DNA from: an uncultured Ruminiclostridium sp.
Lineage (GTDB): Bacteria; Bacillota; Clostridia; Oscillospirales; Ruminococcaceae
NCBI GenBank assembly: GCA_947623915.1
Contig: CANQIB010000019.1
Coordinates: 1-44,887 of the forward strand
DNA length: 44,887 nucleotides
Reading direction: 5' to 3'
In this document: positions 14,354 through 21,054 of the stretch, piece after piece
Layout: every line of letters starts with the position of its first letter
How positions within the stretch are numbered: the stretch's first letter is position 1
Position numbers and translations under genes: made by a program
Notes under the pieces: model-generated
Told to the model about the DNA's origin: nothing
Seen by the model: the letters and a program-made list of their open reading frames with translations, nothing else
Database searches by the model: none

Positions 14354-16229
14354 GCAAAAGAACAGCGCGCCTATGCAGATGCCGCGTGTTATGGGACGCG
14401 GAGGTCCTCCCCCGCACGCAAGAATGGGAATGCCCGCCGAAAAGCCCAAAAACGCGGGCGCTACCGTAAAGCGAATAATCAGCTATATAGGAAAAAATAA
14501 GTACCTGCTGTTCGCGCTGCTCGCGATAATGCTGATAATAACGCTTACCAACCTGCTCGCGCCGTTTTTGCAGGGTCTGGCGATAGACTGCATAACTCTG
14601 TCCGACAGCCGCCTTAATATAGACATAAACGGCATGATAACCTATCTGCTGCTGCTCGGCGGGATATATCTGATAAGCTCGCTGCTTACATATTTTCAGG
14701 GCATTTTTGCCGCCAAGCTGTCCCAGACGACCGTCAAGGTCATGAGAAACGACCTTTTTAAGAAGATCTCCTATCTTCCGATAAAATATACCGACACCCA
14801 TCAGCACGGCGATATAATGAGCCGTATGACCAACGATATAGAAAACATCTCGAACACCGTTTCCCAGTCGATAGCGTCGCTGTTTTCCGGCGTGCTTACC
14901 CTGTTCGGCTGCTTTATGTTCATGATATTCTACTCTCCCATGCTTACTTTGGTAAGCATGACAAGTATAGTCCTTACGCTGATAGTCACCCGCACCCTTA
15001 CAAAATTCATGCGTAAGTATTTCCCGATGCAGCAGTCGCTGCTCGGCGAGCTGAACGGGCATATAGAGGAGACCGTCACCGGCTACAAGACCGTAGCGTC
15101 GTTTTCCCGCGAAAAAAGAGCCTGCGACGATTTCAACGTCATAAGCGACAAGCTGACCGACGCGTCGATAAAAGCGCAGATAAGCGGCGGCGTGATGGGG
15201 CCGTGCATGAACGTTATAGGCAATATAGGATTTTTACTGGTAGCGGGAGTCGGGGCGTATTTCCTGATAATCGGCTTTAACCCTCTTGCGCTCAGCGGCG
15301 CGATAACCGTAGGCACTATTCAGGCTTTCTTGCAGTACACCCGCAACTTTACCCGCCCGATAAACGAGATAGCGCAGCAGTACGCTATGATACAGACCGC
15401 CATCGCGGGCGCGGAGCGTGTTTTCGAGATAATGGACAATCCGCCGGAAACGGACGAGGGCAAGGACGACAGCTTCAGCGTGGAAAACGTCAAGGGCGAT
15501 ATAAACTTCAAGGACCTCAGCTTTTCTTACGTCCCCGGCGAGGTAGTGCTGCACGACTTCGACCTTTGGATAAAGAGCGGACAAAAGCTGGCGATAGTCG
15601 GTGCGACCGGCTCCGGCAAGACCACCGTCGTAAACCTGCTCACAAGATTTTACGATATAGATTCCGGCTCGATAACTCTGGACGGTCAAAGCATTTACGA
15701 GATACCCAAGAAAAAGCTGCGCGGCTCTATCGGTATAGTGCTTCAGGACACCGTGATATTCAACGACACCATAGCGCAGAATATCCGCTACGGCAAGCTG
15801 GACGCGACCGACGAGGAAGTGATAGCCGCGGCAAGGACCGCCAAGGTGGACGAATTTGCCGAAAAGCTGACGGACGGCTATAACACCGTACTCACCGAGG
15901 GAGGCAGCAACCTTTCACAGGGTCAGCGGCAGCTTATCGCCATCGCAAGAGCGGTGCTGGCAGACCCCAAGATACTTATTCTTGACGAGGCTACTTCAAG
16001 CATAGACACCCGCACGGAGGTCTATATACAAGAGGCTATGCTCGCCCTTATGAAAGGCAGGACCAGCCTGATAATCGCGCACCGACTCTCCACCATACGC
16101 GACGCCGATAAAATAGTGGTGATAGACAAAGGCCGCGTTGCCGAGGCGGGCAATCACGAACAGCTCCTCGCACAGGGCGGAGCGTATGCAAAACTGTACA
16201 ATACCCAGTTCGCGGGGATAGCTACCTGA
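14346..16229 (+). CDS. Heterodimeric ABC exporter subunit with canonical ATP site (BmrD/LmrD-like)
   Basis: Partner of the preceding subunit. The first 45 residues are Pro/Gly/Met-rich and probably disordered. Six membrane helices and an ATPase follow. Walker A is GATGSGKTT, Walker B LILDEATSSID keeps the catalytic Glu, and the switch motif IAHRLSTI keeps His. The signature is LSQGQRQLI with Gln in the second glycine-flanking position. Because composite sites use the signature of the opposite subunit, the pair has one active and one degenerate site. The start at 14346 follows GGGAGGTG by 8 nt. No terminator was recognised after it; 16230-16319 is AT-rich. Confidence 0.92.
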   Translation: MAEQKNSAPMQMPRVMGRGGPPPHARMGMPAEKPKNAGATVKRIISYIGKNKYLLFALLAIMLIITLTNLLAPFLQGLAIDCITLSDSRLNIDINGMITYLLLLGGIYLISSLLTYFQGIFAAKLSQTTVKVMRNDLFKKISYLPIKYTDTHQHGDIMSRMTNDIENISNTVSQSIASLFSGVLTLFGCFMFMIFYSPMLTLVSMTSIVLTLIVTRTLTKFMRKYFPMQQSLLGELNGHIEETVTGYKTVASFSREKRACDDFNVISDKLTDASIKAQISGGVMGPCMNVIGNIGFLLVAGVGAYFLIIGFNPLALSGAITVGTIQAFLQYTRNFTRPINEIAQQYAMIQTAIAGAERVFEIMDNPPETDEGKDDSFSVENVKGDINFKDLSFSYVPGEVVLHDFDLWIKSGQKLAIVGATGSGKTTVVNLLTRFYDIDSGSITLDGQSIYEIPKKKLRGSIGIVLQDTVIFNDTIAQNIRYGKLDATDEEVIAAARTAKVDEFAEKLTDGYNTVLTEGGSNLSQGQRQLIAIARAVLADPKILILDEATSSIDTRTEVYIQEAMLALMKGRTSLIIAHRLSTIRDADKIVVIDKGRVAEAGNHEQLLAQGGAYAKLYNTQFAGIAT

Positions 16230-16319
16230 CGAAATATCCGCCTGTAATGCGTTTTTCTGAATTTTTTTGAATTTTTTAAAATTTTTTAAAAATTTTCTCC
16301 TTTTTTGTGGTTTTACCTA

Positions 16320-16348
16320 TTGACAAACACAACATATTGTGTTATACT
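16320..16348 (+). promoter_or_regulatory. Promoter with an NrdR box in its spacer
   Basis: TTGACA (16320-16325), 17-bp spacer, TATACT (16343-16348). The spacer contains ACACAACATATTGTGT (16327-16342), which fits the known NrdR-box consensus at 15 of 16 positions. A repressor bound there would block RNA polymerase. NrdR controls ribonucleotide reductase genes. I see only one box, whereas NrdR sites are often paired. Confidence 0.75.
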
Positions 16349-16426
16349 TATTATCACCACCCGATAAAAGCCGGTTCGGTAGGGCTTTGTATCGAAAATG
16401 TTTTATGAAGGAGAAAGGAAATCAAA

Positions 16427-16729
16427 ATGGTACAGGTAAACGTAATCAACGGAACATTGGAACAAAACGAGATCGACGCATATGTAAGGCACGCGATCGA
16501 CGCAAATCCCGGCAAGCTGATAAACACCATAGATCTTGAGCTGGACGGCGATTTCGTGAACATGACCTATCATTTCGGAGAGATACCCTTTGACAGGATA
16601 CGCCGCATAACGGGATATCTTGTAGGCACGCTCGACCGCTTCAACAACGCCAAGAAAGCGGAGGTCGAGGACAGAGTAAAGCACAGCATCGTCCCCGAAT
16701 CCGAGGAAGACATCTACATCAGCGCATGA
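16427..16729 (+). CDS. Small protein resembling the C-terminal tail of anaerobic ribonucleotide reductase NrdD
   Basis: A 100-residue cytoplasmic protein. Residues about 62-92 contain RRITGYLVGTLDRFNNAKKAE and DRVKH (shown in pieces), which match the end of class III reductase NrdD proteins (GYL...RPFN.GK..E...RVKH). The first 60 residues are an alpha/beta stretch I do not recognise. No glycyl-radical motif or catalytic cysteine is present, so it cannot be a reductase on its own. The NrdR box in its promoter supports a link to nucleotide reduction. A role as accessory or regulatory protein is inference. AAGGAGAAAGG precedes the ATG. Confidence 0.7.
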   Translation: MVQVNVINGTLEQNEIDAYVRHAIDANPGKLINTIDLELDGDFVNMTYHFGEIPFDRIRRITGYLVGTLDRFNNAKKAEVEDRVKHSIVPESEEDIYISA

Positions 16730-16745
16730 GGCTTTGATATTTTAA

Positions 16746-16775
16746 GAATAATCCGACTATTATCCGTCCATACTC
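16746..16775 (+). promoter_or_regulatory. Sigma-G-type promoter of sigG
   Basis: GAATA (16746-16750), 18-bp spacer, CATACTC (16769-16775). Sigma-F/G promoters have roughly GHATR and CATAMTA, so this is close to consensus and suggests autoregulation in the forespore. Confidence 0.65.
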
Positions 16776-16801
16776 TTAATGAAAATTAAGGGTATGGAGG
16801 G
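16768..16801 (+). promoter_or_regulatory. Palindrome overlapping the sigG ribosome-binding site
   Basis: CCATACTCTTAAT pairs with ATTAAGGGTATGG around GAAA (16768-16797), a 13-bp stem with one G-U pair. Its 3' arm runs into GGAGGG (16796-16801), the ribosome-binding site. A transcript reading through from upstream would fold this hairpin. A transcript from the sigma-G promoter, starting near 16782, would lack the 5' arm and stay translatable. Confidence 0.65.
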
Positions 16802-16807
16802 ATTTTT

Positions 16808-17578
16808 TTGTACTACAACAAGGTCGAGATAAGCGGAGTCAGCACCTCTAAATTAAAAGTGCTTAAAGAGGAGGAAAAGACCGAGCTGCTCAAAAAGGTA
16901 AAAAACGGCGACAAAAAAGCCCGCGAGGAGCTGATAAACGGCAACCTGCGCCTTGTGCTGAGCGTGATACAGCGCTTTTCGGGACGCGGGGAAAATCCCG
17001 ACGACCTGTTTCAGGTGGGCTGTATCGGGCTTATGAAAGCGATAGACAATTTCAGCACCGACTACAACGTGAAGTTTTCCACCTATGCCGTACCGATGAT
17101 AATGGGAGAGCTACGCCGCTATCTCAGGGACAACAACTCTATACGCGTGAGCCGCTCCATGCGCGACCTTGCCTACAAGGCGATGCAGGCGCGCGAAAAG
17201 CTGACCGCGAAACATTCAAAAGAACCTACCGTCGAGCAGATAGCCGAGGAGATAGGCGCAAAGCGGGAGGACGTGGTACTCGCGCTGGAGGCGGTGAGCG
17301 ACCCCATCTCGCTGTATGAGCCGGTATTTTCCGAATCCGGCGACACGATATATATGATGGACCAGATAGGCGACAACAACGACGATAAAAACTGGCTGGA
17401 CGAAATAGCGCTGAAGGAGGCGATAGTTTCTCTGGACGCCCGCGAAAAAAGGATACTCAATCTGCGCTTTTTCAAAGGCAGAACACAGGTCGAGGTAGCG
17501 GAGGAGATAGGGATAAGTCAGGCGCAGGTGTCAAGGCTGGAAAAAGGCGCGCTTAACAAGATAAAAAAGCAGATATGA
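16808..17578 (+). CDS. sigG: RNA polymerase sporulation sigma factor sigma-G
   Basis: Forespore-specific sigma-70-family factor that directs late gene expression in the developing spore. Residues 1-40 match the sigma-G start (NKVEISGVSTSKL). Region 2 contains NLRLVLSVIQRF, DDLFQVGCIGLMKAIDNF and FSTYAVPMI. Region 4 has a helix-turn-helix ending ISQAQVSRLEKGAL. Length 256 is normal. The start is TTG, chosen because it follows GGAGGG and gives the conserved N-terminus. The usual neighbours spoIIGA and sigE are absent here; an NrdD-tail gene lies upstream instead. Confidence 0.95.
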   Translation: MYYNKVEISGVSTSKLKVLKEEEKTELLKKVKNGDKKAREELINGNLRLVLSVIQRFSGRGENPDDLFQVGCIGLMKAIDNFSTDYNVKFSTYAVPMIMGELRRYLRDNNSIRVSRSMRDLAYKAMQAREKLTAKHSKEPTVEQIAEEIGAKREDVVLALEAVSDPISLYEPVFSESGDTIYMMDQIGDNNDDKNWLDEIALKEAIVSLDAREKRILNLRFFKGRTQVEVAEEIGISQAQVSRLEKGALNKIKKQI

Positions 17579-17594
17579 GCGTATAAAAATCCTC

Positions 17595-17623
17595 TTGCAA
17601 AATTTTACAATATATAGTATACT
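17595..17623 (+). promoter_or_regulatory. Promoter of the CapA-GH3-sirtuin operon
   Basis: TTGCAA (17595-17600), 17-bp spacer, TATACT (17618-17623), and GGGAGGTGG ahead of the ATG at 17660. Confidence 0.7.
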
Positions 17624-17659
17624 TTACATTAAGACGACTGCATATCGGGAGGTGGTACG

Positions 17660-20600
17660 ATGGCGGAGGTATTTGCCGCGCCTAACGGCGTCAGCGCCAA
17701 GGGCGGCGACGGCTGCGCGATAATGAGCTGGCAGTCCGTGAAAGGCGCGGACGGTTATCTGCTGAGGTTTTACCGCGACGGCAAGCTGATAAAGCGCCGC
17801 TATGCACAGCGAAATTCAAAGACTGTGCTCGGCTTTAAAAACGGCACGGAGTATTCCGTATCGGTCACGGCGTTTCGCCGCAGTCCCGACGGGACGGAGC
17901 ATAACGGCGAGGAAAGCGGACGCGCGCCGTTCATACCCATCTGCGAAAAGCTCAAAGCGCAAAGCGTCATATGTATGGAAACGGGCGAAAAAGCGCGGAT
18001 AACTCCCGAATATAAAAACACCGTTCCCGACGCGAAATTTACCTCGCTCGACCCCGACACCGTTTCGGTAGATGAAAGCGGCGGGCTTACCGCGCTGAAA
18101 AAGGGGTATGCCGTTATCCGCACCGAAAGCGAGGGCGAGAGCGTTCTGACCGACGTATACGTCGAGCGCTCGGCAAGGAACGACGGCGACGCGGTGCTGC
18201 TGTTCGGCGGAGATATTATGTGCGCGCTGACCCATCAGCGTATCGCCAAAAACTTCTCATATGATTTTTCCGGCTGCTTTGACGGAACGGCAGACGTTAT
18301 TAAAAGTGCCGACTTTTCCGCTGCCGTACTGGAAAGCGTCTGCTGCGACGGCGCTCCCTATGAGCATGAGCAAAAGCGGCTGGACGCGGGAAGTCCCAAC
18401 TGCAACTCCCCCTCCTCCTTTCTCGACGCGGTAAAGGACGCGGGCTTTTCCGCGCTCATAACCGCCAACAACCACATTCTCGACGCGGGAGAGGACGGAC
18501 TTTCCGACACCGTTTCAAATATCAAAAAACGCGGGATATTCAACATCGGCACGGGCGGCGACTGTCCTGTACTGATACATATAAAAGGCATAACGGTGGG
18601 CTTTGCCGCCGCAAATCTTATCTCAAACGGCACCGACGACTCTCCCGAAAAGCAACAGCTTGCCGGCAGCTATGACAGCGCCGCTTTTGCCGAAAAGATA
18701 CGGCAGGCGCGCGAGGCGGGCGCGCAGTTCATCATAACCTGTCTTCATTGGGGAACGATGAATTCCCGACAGGTCAGGCCCTCTCAGCTTACCGCCGCAA
18801 GGGAGATAGCCGAGGCGGGCGCGGATATGATAATAGGCTCGCACCCGCACGTCATACAAAAATACGAGCTGATAAGCACCTCGGACGGCAGGACGGTGCC
18901 CTGCGCTTATTCTTTGGGGAACCTCTTCACCTCGATGAACGAGCTTGAGGAAAACCGCGACGGCGTACTGTTAAAGCTGCGGCTGTCAAAGAAAAAGGAC
19001 GGCGGGCTGTCCGGCAGGATATGCTTTATACCCACTTACTGCACCGACTGCGTAAAAGGCGTGAGGATAGACCCTTGCGTTCCCGCCGTGAACGGTCGGT
19101 TTGAAAAAAGCGCGCTGCGCGTCAAAAAGGCGCTGGGAAGCGCCGCCGCCTTTTCGGATAAGCCGCTTATGCTGCTGCAAGGCTCTGCCGTACTGAGAAA
19201 TATTTTCGGCGGCGGAGAGTTTTCCACCGACGGCGCGGGGCTTATAATATCTCAGCTTGCCGCAGTAGGGAACGGCAGAGAGGACTGCGCCGATACCGAG
19301 AGCGTCCGCACCAAGCTGGAGGTCAGAAAGGATCTGGCGCGGTACGCGTCGTACAGCAAAGCGGAGTACATCGTGACCGACTTTTACACCGCCGCCTCCC
19401 TCTCCTGCTATAAGCTGGGCGACGAGCTGTACACCGCCTCTCAGGGCTTTGAGGCGTCGGACTTTTTCAAACGTCACAAAGATGAATTTGAGCTGCTGCG
19501 TCCCCCGTTCGACCGTCAACTTGTAAGGGAGCGCATACGGCGCTATGCACAGCTGCTCACCTCCGTATTCCCGTCCGAAAAGATAGTGCTTGTACGGTTA
19601 TGCTTTTCGGACATGGCGGTAACGCACGGTCAGCTCAGGAACACTTCGCGGCACGACGCGCTCAACAAGCGCATCAAAGAGATGGAAGAGCTGTTCATCT
19701 CCTATGCCGACCCCATAGTGATAGACGTTGCGGGGCAATATTTCGCCGACTGCTCGGCGGACAACCGCCCCTCCTCTTTCGAGCCTTATTTTTACCGCCA
19801 TGTCAAAAAACTGATATCAAGGATACAAAACGGTGAAAACAGAAGATACTACAGCGAACCGGACGGCGCGCTGTGGCTGGAACGCATAGTGAACTGCTAT
19901 GACAACATGACCGCTCGCGGATATCAAAACAGGCTGCTGGACGATTCGGCGGCGGACAGGATAATAAGGTACAGCTCAAAAGAGTTTATCGAAAAGCACG
20001 CCGACGCGCTCATAAAGCTAAAGCGCCTGCCCGACGTGGATCTGCCGCACGCGGCGGAGCTTTTCAAATACGACGGGGAGTTTTCCGCCGCCGCGCTTGC
20101 GATAGACGCGCTGCTGCACGCCGATACCGACCTGCCGTATGAAACCGTCAAGGTAGTATTCGACCGAAAGCTGAACGCGCTAAAGCTGCTTTGCGACGCG
20201 CTTGGAAAAAAGATCGGCTGCAAAGTCGTTCCCGAAACCGCCGAGGAGGTATTTTTACGCCAAAACTCCCCCGATGAGCTGAAAAGCTATTTTTCAAATT
20301 TGCCCCACGTCAAGGCGGACATATGGGGGAGCTGCGTTACCCGCGAAACGGTCAACCGCAACCGCGGCGGCATCGAGGTCGGAAGATATATATTCAAGCA
20401 GCCGCAGGTGCTGGCTTACGAGCCGCCGATAAACTGTATACTTCCCGAAAGTCTTGACAAATATTGCAACAACAAATGGCGGCAGCGCACGGTGTTTGAA
20501 TCGTTCAGTCACGCGGGGGCGGCGCTGCTTAGCGAGAGCCGCTCGCCTTGGCTGCTGGTAGATCTTTACGACCTTATCTGTACCATGTGCGAATATAAGG

Positions 20601-21046
20601 GCGGGCTGTTTGAAACGGACGACTTTATCAAGCGGTGCGACTTTTACCGAGAGCTTGAAAGCGAGCTTACCGACACCTATCTGTTCAAAAGCCGCAGCGA
20701 GGAATACTGCGACCGCGGCATGGAGCGTTTTGCCGCTTTGGTAAGCAAAATATACGGGAAAAATATAATTCTTATCCGCGTGGACCTTAAAGACAGCTAT
20801 ATCGACCTTGACGGCGGCATATCAAAGCTGCCGGAGGATAAAGAGCTTGAAACCAAGCGCAGATTTCTTAAAAGATACGAGGATATGTTTGCTTCGCTTA
20901 CTGACTGCGCGGTGATAGATACGGCAAAGGACTACCGCGCGGACGACCGCTTTCCTCTGGGAGGCGCGCATATCGCACATTATGAGGACGGATTTTACGC
21001 CGCCTCATGTGAAAGGATAAACGAAATAATTTTCGGGCAGTCATAG
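17660..21046 (+). CDS. Fn3-Big2-CapA-DUF6270 multidomain protein
   Basis: An unusual 1128-residue fusion without a signal peptide. In order: a fibronectin-III-like domain (about 5-95); an Ig-like Big2 domain (100-172); a CapA-type metallophosphatase domain (178-425) with GGDIM, TANNHILD, CLHWG and GSHPHVIQ; then two SGNH-like DUF6270 modules (about 495-725 and 880-1128) separated by a helical stretch. The second module has the family signature GSCVTR. The first has GSAVLR at that place, so it is probably degenerate. CapA proteins act in polyglutamate capsule or amide-ligase-like chemistry; DUF6270 occurs near surface polysaccharide genes. Its role is unknown. It is followed after 8 bp by a GH3 gene. 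Confidence 0.8.
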   Translation: MAEVFAAPNGVSAKGGDGCAIMSWQSVKGADGYLLRFYRDGKLIKRRYAQRNSKTVLGFKNGTEYSVSVTAFRRSPDGTEHNGEESGRAPFIPICEKLKAQSVICMETGEKARITPEYKNTVPDAKFTSLDPDTVSVDESGGLTALKKGYAVIRTESEGESVLTDVYVERSARNDGDAVLLFGGDIMCALTHQRIAKNFSYDFSGCFDGTADVIKSADFSAAVLESVCCDGAPYEHEQKRLDAGSPNCNSPSSFLDAVKDAGFSALITANNHILDAGEDGLSDTVSNIKKRGIFNIGTGGDCPVLIHIKGITVGFAAANLISNGTDDSPEKQQLAGSYDSAAFAEKIRQAREAGAQFIITCLHWGTMNSRQVRPSQLTAAREIAEAGADMIIGSHPHVIQKYELISTSDGRTVPCAYSLGNLFTSMNELEENRDGVLLKLRLSKKKDGGLSGRICFIPTYCTDCVKGVRIDPCVPAVNGRFEKSALRVKKALGSAAAFSDKPLMLLQGSAVLRNIFGGGEFSTDGAGLIISQLAAVGNGREDCADTESVRTKLEVRKDLARYASYSKAEYIVTDFYTAASLSCYKLGDELYTASQGFEASDFFKRHKDEFELLRPPFDRQLVRERIRRYAQLLTSVFPSEKIVLVRLCFSDMAVTHGQLRNTSRHDALNKRIKEMEELFISYADPIVIDVAGQYFADCSADNRPSSFEPYFYRHVKKLISRIQNGENRRYYSEPDGALWLERIVNCYDNMTARGYQNRLLDDSAADRIIRYSSKEFIEKHADALIKLKRLPDVDLPHAAELFKYDGEFSAAALAIDALLHADTDLPYETVKVVFDRKLNALKLLCDALGKKIGCKVVPETAEEVFLRQNSPDELKSYFSNLPHVKADIWGSCVTRETVNRNRGGIEVGRYIFKQPQVLAYEPPINCILPESLDKYCNNKWRQRTVFESFSHAGAALLSESRSPWLLVDLYDLICTMCEYKGGLFETDDFIKRCDFYRELESELTDTYLFKSRSEEYCDRGMERFAALVSKIYGKNIILIRVDLKDSYIDLDGGISKLPEDKELETKRRFLKRYEDMFASLTDCAVIDTAKDYRADDRFPLGGAHIAHYEDGFYAASCERINEIIFGQS

Positions 21047-21054
21047 GAGGGCGC

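Noticed and set aside
18623-18859. Short frames within the CapA-DUF6270 gene on both strands
   Set aside because: They are shadows produced by the GC-rich codon use of the large gene.
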